Below are positions 16,749-25,715 of a stretch of 64,000 nucleotides of DNA, piece by piece (positions within the stretch are counted from its first letter, which is position 1; each line of letters begins with the position of its first letter). The stretch comes from Micromonospora haikouensis (GTDB lineage: Bacteria; Actinomycetota; Actinomycetes; Mycobacteriales; Micromonosporaceae). Below the pieces are notes generated by a model. It worked only from the letters and a program-made list of their open reading frames with translations, was not told where the DNA came from and searched no databases. The stretch lies in contig NZ_FMCW01000019.1 in NCBI RefSeq assembly GCF_900091595.1, forward strand, positions 1-64,000, read 5' to 3'. A program made the translations under genes and the position numbers.

Positions 16749-17240
16749 ATGACCCGCCAGCGGGAGACCGTCGAGGTCGATCCGGTCCTGTTCCGCGCCG
16801 TGTACGACTCACCGGCCTCGCTGCCCGGCCGACACCGCTGGGTCACCCCCGAGCACGACGTACGCCGGATCGAGAAGCTGCTCGGCATGCCGGCGCGCAG
16901 CATCGGCGCGCCGCTGTGGGTCAGCGGCGACGAGCCGGACTGCCCGAAGTGCGGTCGGCGGATGACCTGGCTGGACATCGTCTCGTCGGCCCTGCACGGG
17001 GTGCACGACCCCGCGATGATCGCCCGGGTGATCCTCGGCGACCGTCGGTACGTCAACACCGAGGTCCCGGACGCGATCCCCGGCGTGCACTGCGTCGACT
17101 GCCGGACCCCGATCGATGGGCTGCGCAGTTTCAAGTGCCACAACTGGGCGTACGCCTTCGAGGCGCTCCAGGACGTCGTCGAGCGGATGTCCGGCGTGGT
17201 GCAGCACCCCGTCCCCGGCCCGGCCGCACCCCCGGCGTGA
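16749..17240 (+). CDS. Hypothetical protein with two CxxC zinc motifs, 163 aa
   Basis: Two cysteine pairs, DCPKCGRRMTW (about residue 60) and HCVDCRTPIDG (about residue 117), suggest one structural zinc site built from distant halves. The sequence between them is helical (DIVSSALHGVHDPAMIARVI). I do not recognise the family. GAGGAGG precedes ATG 16749. A bulged hairpin at 17266-17291 follows the stop, so it is probably a single-gene unit. Confidence 0.65.
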   Translation: MTRQRETVEVDPVLFRAVYDSPASLPGRHRWVTPEHDVRRIEKLLGMPARSIGAPLWVSGDEPDCPKCGRRMTWLDIVSSALHGVHDPAMIARVILGDRRYVNTEVPDAIPGVHCVDCRTPIDGLRSFKCHNWAYAFEALQDVVERMSGVVQHPVPGPAAPPA

Positions 17241-17265
17241 GCCGCCTCGCCCCGTGGCCCGGTCG

Positions 17266-17291
17266 GTTCACCGACCCGGGGTCGGGTGAAC
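17266..17291 (+). terminator. Bulged hairpin terminator
   Basis: GTTCACCGACCC (17266-17277) pairs with GGGTCGGGTGAAC ending at 17291, with one bulged base. It lies 26 nt after the stop of the zinc-motif protein and just before the PAP2 gene. Confidence 0.6.
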
Positions 17292-17319
17292 AGCAGGTGA
17301 ACTTTTGGTAGGGTGAATC

Positions 17320-17943
17320 ATGATCAACGCTGGTTTGTCATCGATTCCGCCCTTCAGCGATGGTCTGTACCACGGCGTCGTCAGCTTCGCCGACGGCACG
17401 CCCGAGCCGGTCCAGTGGTTCGCCGCGCACTTCACCGAGTGGTCGATCGTCCTGCTCGGCCTGCTCCTCGTGGCCGCCGCCCTGCCCAAGCTGGGTGCCG
17501 GGCCGCGCAACCTGGCCCTCGCCGTGGCCGCGCCGGCCACCGTGGTCCTCGCGTACGGCGGCAGCGAGCTGCTCAAGACCGTCGTGGACCAGGACCGCCC
17601 CTGCCGCGTACCGACCGACCTGTTGATCATCGCCGAGCGGTGCCCGCCCGTGGGGGACTGGTCCTTCCCGAGCAACCACTCCACGATCGCCGGGGCGCTG
17701 GCGACGGCGATCGTCCTGCTCTCCCCCCGGCTCGCCTGGTACGCGGTTCCGCTGGCCGTGCTCGCCGCGTTCTCCCGCGTCTTCGTCGGGGTGCACTACC
17801 CGCACGACGTGCTCGCCGGCCTGCTGCTCGGCGCGCTGGTCACCGGCGTCGGCGCCCCGCTGCTGGCGCGGCCGGCGGCCGAACTGCTGCGCCGGCTGTC
17901 CCGCCCGGTGAAGGGAGGGCCCGCGCGTAGCGCGGGCGCGTAG
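17320..17943 (+). CDS. PAP2-family membrane phosphatase, 207 aa
   Basis: The three phosphatase motifs of the PAP2 superfamily are present: KTVVDQDRPC (motif 1, about 86-95), PSNHST (motif 2, about 116-121) and SRVFVGVHYPHD (motif 3, about 151-162) with its catalytic His and Asp. Five to six hydrophobic segments place it in the membrane. Substrates are usually lipid phosphates such as undecaprenyl pyrophosphate or phosphatidic acid; which applies here is unknown. It converges on the prepilin peptidase gene with a 15-nt gap. Confidence 0.9.
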   Translation: MINAGLSSIPPFSDGLYHGVVSFADGTPEPVQWFAAHFTEWSIVLLGLLLVAAALPKLGAGPRNLALAVAAPATVVLAYGGSELLKTVVDQDRPCRVPTDLLIIAERCPPVGDWSFPSNHSTIAGALATAIVLLSPRLAWYAVPLAVLAAFSRVFVGVHYPHDVLAGLLLGALVTGVGAPLLARPAAELLRRLSRPVKGGPARSAGA

Positions 17944-17958
17944 CGGGAGGCGGGTCGG

Positions 17959-18750
17959 TCAGCGAGCCAGCAGCAGGGCGGCGACCGTGCCGAGGACGAG
18001 GAACGGGCCGAACGGCAGGTGGCTGGACCAGCGGACCCGGCGGGCCAGCAGCAGCGCCAGGCTGGTCAGCGCGGACAGCGTGAACGTCACCAGCAGGCCG
18101 AGGACGAGCACGGGCCAGCCGTGCCAGCCGAGCAGCGCGCCCACCCCGAGCGCCAGCTTGGCGTCGCCGAGGCCGAAGCCACGCCGCCCCAGCAGCAGGG
18201 TGGTGGCGGCGAAGGCCAGCGCCAGCCCGGCCCCGGCGAGCGCGGCGCGCAGCCAGGGGGCGCTCCCCGCCGAGGTCGCGGCGGCCACGCCGTAGAGGGT
18301 CAGGACTCCGGCGGCGGCCGGCCAGGTGAGCCGGTCGGGCAGCCGGTGCACGGCCGCGTCGATCAGCACCAGGGGCACCGCGAAGCAGAGCCACCAGGCG
18401 AGGGCCGCCCGTTCGGCCGGCGCGCCGGGCACCGCCACGAGCACCGCCAGCGCCGCGAGGGCGGCCAGCTCGACCGCGCCGGCCGGTGCGCCGACCCGGG
18501 CCCGGCAGCCGCCGCACCGGGCCGCCGGGCCGAGCGCGGGCCAGGGCCGGTCGAGGCCGAGCGGCGTGCCGCAGCGCGGGCAGGCGACCCGGTCCGGCTC
18601 CCCCGGCGGTACGGCGTACCGGGCGACCGCGAGGCGGAGCAGCGGCGTGCCGGCCAGCAGGGCCGTCAGGCGTACGCGGGAAAACCGGCCCGGCGCGGGG
18701 GCCGGGACGGGCGGTCGCCGCAGCCGTTCCCCGGTCACGCCCGGCTCCAC
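17959..18750 (-). CDS. Prepilin peptidase (type A24) for the Tad pilus, 263 aa
   Basis: This integral membrane aspartic peptidase removes leader peptides from type IV-type prepilins. The two catalytic aspartates are seen in PLVLIDAAVHRLPDRLT and in the classic GLGDAKLALGVGALLG. A cytoplasmic zinc site is suggested by CPRCGTPLG and CGGC near residues 57-80, as in full-length enzymes rather than the short TadV type. It faces the Tad operon across a 560-nt gap. The GTG start lacks a strong ribosome site. Confidence 0.88.
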   Translation of the reverse strand: MEPGVTGERLRRPPVPAPAPGRFSRVRLTALLAGTPLLRLAVARYAVPPGEPDRVACPRCGTPLGLDRPWPALGPAARCGGCRARVGAPAGAVELAALAALAVLVAVPGAPAERAALAWWLCFAVPLVLIDAAVHRLPDRLTWPAAAGVLTLYGVAAATSAGSAPWLRAALAGAGLALAFAATTLLLGRRGFGLGDAKLALGVGALLGWHGWPVLVLGLLVTFTLSALTSLALLLARRVRWSSHLPFGPFLVLGTVAALLLAR

Positions 18751-19312
18751 GACCGGGACACCCCGGGACGGGGCGACACGGTGAGTAGTTCTCGGCTTGC
18801 CGACGTGTAGCGGATGGCGCGGAATCCGACGGCCGCCCGTCCCACCGGGTCGCCGTCCAGATGGGACGCCCGCCTGGCGGTGCTCCTCCGTCGACCGGGG
18901 GGCAATTCGGGCCTACCCACCTGGAGCGGGCCGCCATTCGCGCCGATTGGACCAACCGCCGTCGACACCTCGACACTGTGACGGCGGTCACCATACAACA
19001 ACGGGGCGCGACACAGGACATCGACTCCCGCCATCCGCGATCACCGCCACCCGTCACTCAGAGTATTCGAACAGATTGCCTCTGTTGCATCGCCTAGCGT
19101 CAGCTTATGCTCGCCCCTTGAGTACGACGCAACCCCGGCATGAGGCGTCGGAGGCCACAGAAGACATCGGTGCACGGCTCTTGGAAGATCAGCACAGGTA
19201 AATGCGGCGGTGGACAGAAGGGCCCGGATGAGTCGATCCGGGGCGCACTGCCGCACGCCCGGAGACGGTCGGTGCACCGCCCGCCCCGGGTCGCCAGCGA
19301 GGAGGCACGGCG
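18751..19312. promoter_or_regulatory. Divergent control region of the Tad locus
   Basis: No convincing gene is seen in these 562 bases. Base composition falls at about 18960-19110 relative to flanks. A weak promoter-like pair on the plus strand is TTGCAT (19085-19090) with TATGCT (19106-19111), spaced 15 bp, shorter than usual. The region must hold the promoters for the prepilin peptidase and for the pilus operon. GAGGAGG before the TTG at 19313 is the ribosome site of the first operon gene. Confidence 0.45.
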
Positions 19313-19879
19313 TTGCGAACACGGCGCCCCGGCCGATGGATGATCTTACTGGTCACGGCCCTGACCGCCGCACCGGTGGCCGCCTGCGGCACGGAACCGG
19401 GCACCACCGCGCAACCCCGTGCGGCGGCCCAGGCCAGCACTCCAGCCGCCCCGACCGCCGCCGAGGAGCGGGCGGCCCGGGAGGCGGCGCTCGCCGCCTA
19501 TTCCGGATATCTCGCGGCCTCGCGGGCGGCGAGCCGGCGCAGCGATCCGCGCCACCCTGAACTGGCCAAATTCCTGGCCGACCCGTTGTTGACCAGGGTC
19601 CGACTGGCAATTCGCGAAGCTAAGGAGCACGGTGCCGTGCGTACCGGAACTTTCGTTTCCGACCCCACCGTCACCTCGGTGAGCCTGGACTCCGTCCCCG
19701 CCACCGTGGAGATCCAGGACTGCCTGGACACCACCGGCTACCGGCTGGTCGACGCCAAGACCAAACGGGTGGTGCCCGGCTCGGGCGGCGGTCGGCACCT
19801 GGCCACCGCCACGGCCACCCGGTACCACGGCCGTTGGCTGATCAACTACGGCGCCGGCCACGAGGACCAGCCGTGCTGA
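19313..19879 (+). CDS. Lipoprotein of unknown function, first gene of the Tad operon, 188 aa
   Basis: A short signal peptide ends in lipobox APVAAC (Cys25). The mature part starts with an Ala/Thr/Pro linker and then a helix-plus-sheet domain (AAYSGYLAASRAASRRS, later VPATVEIQDCLDTTGYRLVD and YHGRWLINYGA) that resembles an NTF2-like fold. The start is a TTG with GAGGAGG seven bases upstream. It overlaps the next gene by seven bases, so it belongs to the pilus operon. A role as an outer pilus-associated factor is inferred from position only. Confidence 0.75.
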   Translation: MRTRRPGRWMILLVTALTAAPVAACGTEPGTTAQPRAAAQASTPAAPTAAEERAAREAALAAYSGYLAASRAASRRSDPRHPELAKFLADPLLTRVRLAIREAKEHGAVRTGTFVSDPTVTSVSLDSVPATVEIQDCLDTTGYRLVDAKTKRVVPGSGGGRHLATATATRYHGRWLINYGAGHEDQPC

Positions 19880-20889
19880 CCCGGTGGGCCCGCCGCGTGG
19901 CTGGTTCCGCCGCCCGCCCGACACGACCGCCCGCCGCCCGCCCCGGGCTGCCCTCCGCGCCCCGCCCCGGGCGGCTGCTGGCCACGACCCACCCCGCACG
20001 GCTGCTGGCCGCGATCGGCGTGGTCCTCGCGCTCGCCGTCGTGGCTGCCCCGCCGACCGCCACCGTCGCGGCGGCCCGCGAGGGCGGCATCGAGTGCCCC
20101 ATCGGCCAGAACGACTGCGACGTCTGGGACGACGACCCGGGCAACCCCGGCGGCGGGAACCCCGGCGACGGCGACGGATCGAGCGGCGGCAGCGGCACGT
20201 GCCAGTGGAACGGCAGGGTCATCGCCTGCTACGACGACGTCCTCGGCTGGTTCAACAACGGCGACGGCTGCTACTACAAGCTGTCGCAGCCGCAGCCGGA
20301 GGGCACGCCCGAGGGCAAGCAGTGGTACACGGCCACCTGCAACGGCGGTGACCTCGGCACCCAGCACGAGGTTCTGCTGGACGCGCCGCCGCCCGGCTAC
20401 GGCACCCCGCCCGATCCGGAGGAGCTGGCCCGCCGGGCGCTCGCCTCGATCTCGCTGCTGCCGCCCCGGGCGACCGTTGCGCCCCGCAAGAGCATCGGCC
20501 CCGGGCTGGTCGGCCTGCCTGTGTGGATGTGGGCGAGCCCCGGCAAGGCCTACTTCGGCACGCTGGAGGCCTCGGCCTCCGACCGGGGCCTGACGGTGAG
20601 CATCGCGGCGAAGGTCGACAAGATCGTGTGGGACATGGGCAACGGAGACAAGGTCACCTGCCGCGGCCCCGGCACCCCGTACGACCCGAAGGGCCCGAAG
20701 GCCGGCGGCCCCTCGCCGGACTGCGGCTACGACGGCGGCTACGCGAAGGCCGACACGTACGAGATCTTCGCCACGACCCACTGGAACGTCCACTGGACCG
20801 GTGGCAACCAGAGCGGTGACATCCCGCAGACCCGGACCAGCGGCATCATCCAGGTCCAGATCGACGAACTTCAGGTGGTGACGCGGTGA
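19873..20889 (+). CDS. Secreted Cys-rich protein of the Tad operon, 338 aa
   Basis: After a long Arg/Pro/Ala-rich N-terminus comes a hydrophobic segment (LLAAIGVVLALAVVAAPPTA, about residues 43-62), probably a signal or anchor. The exported part begins with a Gly/Asp-rich stretch and contains paired cysteines (CPIGQNDC, CQWNGRVIAC). Its second half (VDKIVWDMGNGDKVTCRGPG) reads like the PKD-type beta domain found in actinobacterial pilus loci. GTG 19873 overlaps the previous stop; the end overlaps the next GTG by four bases. A surface or pilus-assembly role is inferred from operon position. Confidence 0.7.
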   Translation: MLTRWARRVAGSAARPTRPPAARPGLPSAPRPGRLLATTHPARLLAAIGVVLALAVVAAPPTATVAAAREGGIECPIGQNDCDVWDDDPGNPGGGNPGDGDGSSGGSGTCQWNGRVIACYDDVLGWFNNGDGCYYKLSQPQPEGTPEGKQWYTATCNGGDLGTQHEVLLDAPPPGYGTPPDPEELARRALASISLLPPRATVAPRKSIGPGLVGLPVWMWASPGKAYFGTLEASASDRGLTVSIAAKVDKIVWDMGNGDKVTCRGPGTPYDPKGPKAGGPSPDCGYDGGYAKADTYEIFATTHWNVHWTGGNQSGDIPQTRTSGIIQVQIDELQVVTR

Positions 20890-21545
20890 GTCTCGCTACG
20901 CGCAACGGGACCGGGCAGCCGGTGGACGCTCCCGTCGCACCACCTCGGGTCGTCCGGCAGCGGCGGGTCCGGCCCGGCCTGCTCGGCCTCGCCGTGCTGC
21001 TGATCGCCCTCGGCGGCCTCGGCGCGGCGTTCGCGGTCACCTCCGTGCGGGCCACCGGCAGCTACCTGGCGGTCGCCCGTCCCGTCGAGGTGGGCCGCAC
21101 GCTCGGCGCGGACGACCTGGTCACCGTGCAGGTGGCCGGCGGCCAAGGGCTGCGGCCGGTGCCAGCCGCTCAGCTCGACGACGTGGTCGGCATGCGGGCG
21201 GCCGTCGCCCTCACCCCGGGCACCCTGCTGACCCTCGGGCAGCTCACCGACGACCCGCTGCTCGGTCCCGGCCAGCAGCAGCTCGCGCTCGACCTCGCCC
21301 CGGGCCGGGTGCCGGCGAAGCGGCTGCACCCCGGCGACCGGGTGCTGCTGGTCAGCACCCCGGACCGCAGCTCCGGCGGGCAGCCAGCCTCCAGCACCCG
21401 GTTCGAGGCGACCGTCATCGACACGGCCACCCCGAGCACCAGCAGCGTGGTGGTCTATGTCGCGCTCACCGCCCGGGACGTGCCCGCCGTGGTGGCGCTC
21501 GCCGCCCAGAGCCGGATCGCGGTCGTGCTGACCCGGGCGGCCTGA
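20886..21545 (+). CDS. SAF-domain protein, CpaB/RcpC-like, 219 aa
   Basis: One membrane helix (GLLGLAVLLIALGGLGAAFA, about 31-50) is followed by a SAF domain: ARPVEVGRTLGADDLVTVQV and GMRAAVALTPGTLLTLGQL. CpaB/RcpC proteins share this layout and help Tad pilus secretion. The GTG start overlaps the previous TGA. In the operon it stands just before the TadZ-like gene, where CpaB is usually found. Confidence 0.82.
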   Translation: MSLATRNGTGQPVDAPVAPPRVVRQRRVRPGLLGLAVLLIALGGLGAAFAVTSVRATGSYLAVARPVEVGRTLGADDLVTVQVAGGQGLRPVPAAQLDDVVGMRAAVALTPGTLLTLGQLTDDPLLGPGQQQLALDLAPGRVPAKRLHPGDRVLLVSTPDRSSGGQPASSTRFEATVIDTATPSTSSVVVYVALTARDVPAVVALAAQSRIAVVLTRAA

Positions 21546-21547
21546 GC

Positions 21548-22348
21548 ATGGCGATCATCGCGCTGGTCTCGGCCAAGGGCTCGCCGGGCGTCACCGCGTC
21601 CGCGCTCGCCTGCGCCCTGACCTGGCACCGGCGGCTGATCCTCGCCGAGTGCGACCCGGCCGGCGGCTCGATCCTCGCCGGCTACCTCGGCGGTGCGCTG
21701 GACGGGCCCCGGGGCATCGGCGAGCTGGCCGTCGGGGAGTTGCGCGACGGCAGCCTGGAGACGGCGTTCTGGTCGCAACTGGTCGACCTGGACGCCCCGC
21801 GCCGGGAGCGGCTGTTGCTGCCCGGCGTCGTCGACCCGGCCCAGGCCGGCAGCGTCGCCCCGCTCTGGCAGCGGTTCACCGACTTCTTCCTCGACCTGGA
21901 GCGCGGCGACCCCCCGTACGACGTGCTTGTCGACTGCGGCCGGCTCCAGGTCGCCGGCCCGCCGTGGCCGATCCTGCGCGCCGCCGCCGTGGTCCTCCTG
22001 GTCACCCGGGCGCGGCTGCCCGACCTCTCCGCCACCCAGGCCATGGTCCGGGCGATCGAGCGGGACTTCACCGAGCACCGGGTGCCGCCGGGCACGCTGC
22101 GGCTGCTGCTGGTCGGCGACGGCCACGGTCGGGGCGAGATCAGCAAGGCGCTGCGGCTGCCGGTGATCGCGCGGCTGCCGGACGACCCGCGTACCGCGGA
22201 GGTGTTGACCCTCGGCGGGACCCTGCGGGCCGGACGGCCGCTGATGCGCGCGGCCGGCGCCCTGGAGGTGCCGGTCCGGGCGCTGCTGGACCGCCGCCGG
22301 GCGCGGCTGGCCTGGCCCGTCACCCAGGGGGTGCCGGGTGCGGTTTGA
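21548..22348 (+). CDS. TadZ/CpaE-like MinD-family ATPase, 266 aa
   Basis: The N-terminus carries a deviant Walker A loop, ALVSAKGSPGVTASALACA, as in MinD/ParA relatives. LAECDPAGGSILAGYLG is the following acidic switch segment, and YDVLVDCGRL is the Walker B-like strand. TadZ/CpaE proteins localise the pilus machine. It lies 2 nt after the SAF gene and overlaps the TadA start by 11 bases. Confidence 0.83.
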   Translation: MAIIALVSAKGSPGVTASALACALTWHRRLILAECDPAGGSILAGYLGGALDGPRGIGELAVGELRDGSLETAFWSQLVDLDAPRRERLLLPGVVDPAQAGSVAPLWQRFTDFFLDLERGDPPYDVLVDCGRLQVAGPPWPILRAAAVVLLVTRARLPDLSATQAMVRAIERDFTEHRVPPGTLRLLLVGDGHGRGEISKALRLPVIARLPDDPRTAEVLTLGGTLRAGRPLMRAAGALEVPVRALLDRRRARLAWPVTQGVPGAV

Positions 22349-23921
22349 GCCGGTGTCGCACGACCCCCGGGTGGCGCGGCAGCCCGCCGCGACCTCCATC
22401 GCCCCGCCGCTCGCCCCCGCGTCGGGCGGCCCCCACCCGCCACCCGCGCCGACCGGCGGCGGCCACCCGCAGCCGCCGCCGGCGGGGGCCGCGCCGGCCC
22501 CGCCCGTCGCGCCGGCCCCGCCCCGACCCCGGGTCGACTTCGCCGTGGTACGCGAGCTGCGCCGCGAGCTCAGCGAGCGGCTCACCCTGTGGCAGCGCGG
22601 TCGGGAGTTCGACGCCGACGCCGAGGACGTCGAGCGGGCCCGGCTCGCCGTCGCGGTGGTCGCCGAGTACGCGGACGCGGTCCGCCGCGCCGGCACCCCG
22701 ATGGCCGCCGGGGAGGAGCGGCTGCTGCTCGACCAGGTGACCGCCGAGCTGGTCGGCCTGGGGCGGCTGCAGACGCTGCTGGTCGACGGCACCATCGAGG
22801 AGGTGCACATCCTCGGCTGCGACCAGGTGCGCATCACCCGGCACGGCGGCGGGGTCGACTGGGCCGACCCGATCGCCGACAGCGACGACGAGTTGGTGGA
22901 GATCCTCCAGGCGGCGGCCCGCCGGGCCGGGGCGACCGAGCGGTCGCTGTCCACCTCGAAGCCGACCCTCGACCTGCAGTTGCCCGACGGCAGCCGGCTC
23001 GCCGCGGTCTTCCTGGTCAGCCACCGCCCGTACGCGGTGATCCGCAAGCACAACACCCTCGAGGTGAGCCTCGACGACATCGCCGGCGGCCGGGGCGACC
23101 TGGACGAGATGATCGACCCGCTGCTGCGCGACTTCCTCCGGGCGTCCATGCGGGCCGGGCTGAACATCATGGTCGCCGGCCTGGCCGGGGCGGGCAAGAC
23201 CACCGTCATCCGGGCGCTGATGGACGAGATCCCGGCCGACGAACCGTACGTGCTGCTGGAGGAGAGCCGGGAGCTGCTGCCCACCCGCCGGGGGCACAAG
23301 CACCGGGCGGTGATGAGCTTCGAGGCCCGCGAGGGGCACGGCGAACGCGGGCTGGACGGCCGCCCGGCCGGCGAGGTGAGCATCGCCGACCTGATCCCCG
23401 TCTCGCTGCGGATGGGCGTGCTGCGGATCATCGTCGGCGAGGTGCGGTCCCGGGAGATCGTGCCGATGCTCCAGGCCATGACCACCAGCCGGGGGTCGAT
23501 GTGCACCATCCACGCCCGGTCGCCGGGCGGGGTGGGCGAGCGGATCGTCGAGCTGGCGCTCTCCCACGGCCGGGAGATGACCGTCGACCAGGCCCGCCGG
23601 ATGGCCGGCAACGCCCTCGACCTGATCGTCTACGTCACCGTCGAGGACGAGACCGCGATCGGCGGGCGCAAGCACCGCTTCGTCTCCCACGTGGAGGAGG
23701 TCATCGGCGTCGGCGAGGGCAGCCGGATCACCACCACCACGGTCTTCGGTCCGGGCCCCGACGGCCGGGCGGTCCCCCGGCACCTGCCGGAACGCGTCCG
23801 CGACCAGTTGCTGCGGGTGGGCTATGACGCCCGGCTGCTGGGCCGGTGGATCGACGCCGGCACGGGGGCGTGGCGGCGGCCCCGGCACACCCGGCTCGGT
23901 GCGCGGGCGGTGGCCCGGTGA
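22338..23921 (+). CDS. tadA: TadA/CpaF secretion ATPase, 527 aa
   Basis: A Pro-rich N-terminal extension of about 65 residues precedes a PilT/VirB11-type ATPase. Walker A is GLAGAGKTT (281-289), the Asp box lies in YVLLEESRELLP, Walker B is LRIIVGEVR (362-370), and the His box is MCTIHARSPGG. It powers Flp pilus assembly as a cytoplasmic hexamer. GTG 22338 starts inside the end of the TadZ-like gene. Length is longer than usual because of the Pro/Ala tail. Confidence 0.94.
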   Translation: MRFEPVSHDPRVARQPAATSIAPPLAPASGGPHPPPAPTGGGHPQPPPAGAAPAPPVAPAPPRPRVDFAVVRELRRELSERLTLWQRGREFDADAEDVERARLAVAVVAEYADAVRRAGTPMAAGEERLLLDQVTAELVGLGRLQTLLVDGTIEEVHILGCDQVRITRHGGGVDWADPIADSDDELVEILQAAARRAGATERSLSTSKPTLDLQLPDGSRLAAVFLVSHRPYAVIRKHNTLEVSLDDIAGGRGDLDEMIDPLLRDFLRASMRAGLNIMVAGLAGAGKTTVIRALMDEIPADEPYVLLEESRELLPTRRGHKHRAVMSFEAREGHGERGLDGRPAGEVSIADLIPVSLRMGVLRIIVGEVRSREIVPMLQAMTTSRGSMCTIHARSPGGVGERIVELALSHGREMTVDQARRMAGNALDLIVYVTVEDETAIGGRKHRFVSHVEEVIGVGEGSRITTTTVFGPGPDGRAVPRHLPERVRDQLLRVGYDARLLGRWIDAGTGAWRRPRHTRLGARAVAR

Positions 23922-24823
23922 CCGCCGACATCGAGCTGATCGCGGTGGTCTCCGGCGCGGCGTGCGTGGCCGGCCTGGTGCTGGCCGTCGTGGCGCTGGT
24001 CGGCACCACCCGGCCGGCCGGGCCGGCTCCCGGCGCGGGGCCCGGCGGCGGGCTGAGCCGGCTCTGGCAGGGCTCCGGCACGCCCCGGCAGCGGCGCAAC
24101 CACCAGCTCCTGCTCGGCGGGGCGGTGCTGGCCGGCGCGCTGGCGTTCCTGCTCACCGGGCTGCCGGTGGTCGGCCTGTTGGTCGCCGTGGCGGTGCCCG
24201 GCGCGCCGTGGCTGTTCTCCGTCGGCCGGGCCGAGCAGCGGGCCATCGCCCGGATCGAGGCCGTCGGCGAGTGGACCCGCCGGCTCAAGGACGTCTCGTC
24301 GACCGGTCAGGGCCTCCAGCAGGCCATCCTCGGCACGCTGGCCACCGCCCCCGCAGAGATCGAGGAAGAGGTACGCCTGCTCGCCGCCCGCCTCCAGGCC
24401 GGCTGGCTGGCGAAGTCGGCGCTGCTCGCGTTCGCCGACGAGATCGGTGACCCGGTGTGCGACCAGGTCGTGGCGGCGCTGATCCTGCACCTGTCCGACC
24501 GGGGCGAGCGGCTCGGCGACGTGCTCGGCTCGATCGCGGGTGCCGCCGCCGCCGAGGTCGCCACCCGGCGGGAGATCGAGGCCAAGCGCACCCAGCCGCG
24601 TTTCGCGGTGCGCTTCCTCACCGGCATGACCCTGCTGACCATCGCGTACGGGCTGGTCAACACCGACTACGTCCGCCCGTACGGTACGCCGGTCGGGCAG
24701 CTCGTGATGCTCGTGCTCGGCGCGGCGTTCGTCGGGCTGCTGGCCTGGGTGCGGTCGATGAGCCAGCCGCCCCGGCCGGCGCGTTTCCTGCCCGCCCCCG
24801 ACCCGGCGGAGGCGATCGGATGA
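23918..24823 (+). CDS. tadB: TadB-like inner-membrane platform protein, 301 aa
   Basis: This is a type II/IV secretion platform protein (T2SSF domain). Two hydrophobic segments lie near the N-terminus (VVSGAACVAGLVLAVVALVG and LLGGAVLAGALAFLLTGLPV), a cytoplasmic helical domain follows (TRRLKDVSSTGQGLQQAILG), and a hydrophobic pair lies near residues 230-285. GTG 23918 overlaps the tadA stop (GTGA), and its stop overlaps the tadC ATG. It is the expected partner of TadC. Confidence 0.88.
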   Translation: MTADIELIAVVSGAACVAGLVLAVVALVGTTRPAGPAPGAGPGGGLSRLWQGSGTPRQRRNHQLLLGGAVLAGALAFLLTGLPVVGLLVAVAVPGAPWLFSVGRAEQRAIARIEAVGEWTRRLKDVSSTGQGLQQAILGTLATAPAEIEEEVRLLAARLQAGWLAKSALLAFADEIGDPVCDQVVAALILHLSDRGERLGDVLGSIAGAAAAEVATRREIEAKRTQPRFAVRFLTGMTLLTIAYGLVNTDYVRPYGTPVGQLVMLVLGAAFVGLLAWVRSMSQPPRPARFLPAPDPAEAIG

Positions 24824-25686
24824 TCCTCAACTGGCACCTCACCCTGGCCGTCGTCGGTGGGGCGGCGGTCGGCCTCGGGCTGTTCCTGGTGGTCCGGGAG
24901 GCCCTGCCGGCCGCACCGGCGCTCGGCCCCGCCCTGCGCCGGCTGCACCAGCCGCCGGGCACCGGCCGAGCCGCCACGGGGCGCGGGCCCGACTGGATCG
25001 GCGGCTTCGCCCGCTGGCTGCGCCCGCCGCACCGGCAGCTCGCCCTGCTCGACCGCACCCCCGAGCAGTACGCCCTGTCCCTGCTGCTCTCCGCCCTGGT
25101 AGGGCTGGCCACCCCGACCTTCCTCGGCGCGGTGCTCTTCCTCGGCGGCGTGTCCGTGCCGCTGGCCGTGCCACTGTTGGGCAGCCTCGGCATGGCGTTC
25201 GTCGCCGCCCTGATCGCGCACCGCAGCGTGCTGACCCGCGCGGACGCCGCCCGGGACGAGTTCCGCCAGGCGGTCTGCACCTACCTGGACCTGGTGGCGT
25301 TGCAGCTCTCGGCCGCGCACGGCCCGGTGCAGGCCCTGGAGCGGGCCGCGGCGGTCTGCGACGGCTGGGTGTTCGACCGGATCCGGGAGTCGCTGCGGAT
25401 CGCCCAGATGCAGATGCACTCGCCGTGGGACGAGCTGCGCGAGCTGGCCGACCGGATCGGCATCCCGGAGCTGGGCGACGTCGGGGCGATCATGCGCTCG
25501 TCGGGCAGCGAGGGCGCGCAGGTGCACGAGACGCTGCGCAGCCGGGCCGACTCTCTGCGCGACCAGATCCGCACCGACAACCTGGCCCGCGCCGAGGGCG
25601 TCACCAGCCGGCTGGACATTCCGGGCTCCCTGCTGGTCTTCGTGCTGCTCGGCTTCGCCGTCTATCCGTTCCTCGCCCGGTTGTGA
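24820..25686 (+). CDS. tadC: TadC-like inner-membrane platform protein, 288 aa
   Basis: It has the same architecture as the upstream protein: N-terminal helix WHLTLAVVGGAAVGLGLFLV, paired helices ALSLLLSALVGLATPTFLGA and beyond, a T2SSF-type domain (YLDLVALQLSAAHGPVQALE) and a final helix ending VYPFLARL. ATG 24820 overlaps the tadB stop. After it there is a 29-nt gap with a fresh ribosome site (GAAGGAG), so the pilin-like genes begin a separately tuned part of the operon. Confidence 0.88.
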   Translation: MILNWHLTLAVVGGAAVGLGLFLVVREALPAAPALGPALRRLHQPPGTGRAATGRGPDWIGGFARWLRPPHRQLALLDRTPEQYALSLLLSALVGLATPTFLGAVLFLGGVSVPLAVPLLGSLGMAFVAALIAHRSVLTRADAARDEFRQAVCTYLDLVALQLSAAHGPVQALERAAAVCDGWVFDRIRESLRIAQMQMHSPWDELRELADRIGIPELGDVGAIMRSSGSEGAQVHETLRSRADSLRDQIRTDNLARAEGVTSRLDIPGSLLVFVLLGFAVYPFLARL

Positions 25687-25715
25687 AACACCCTCCCCCT
25701 CCGAAGGAGCACGCC

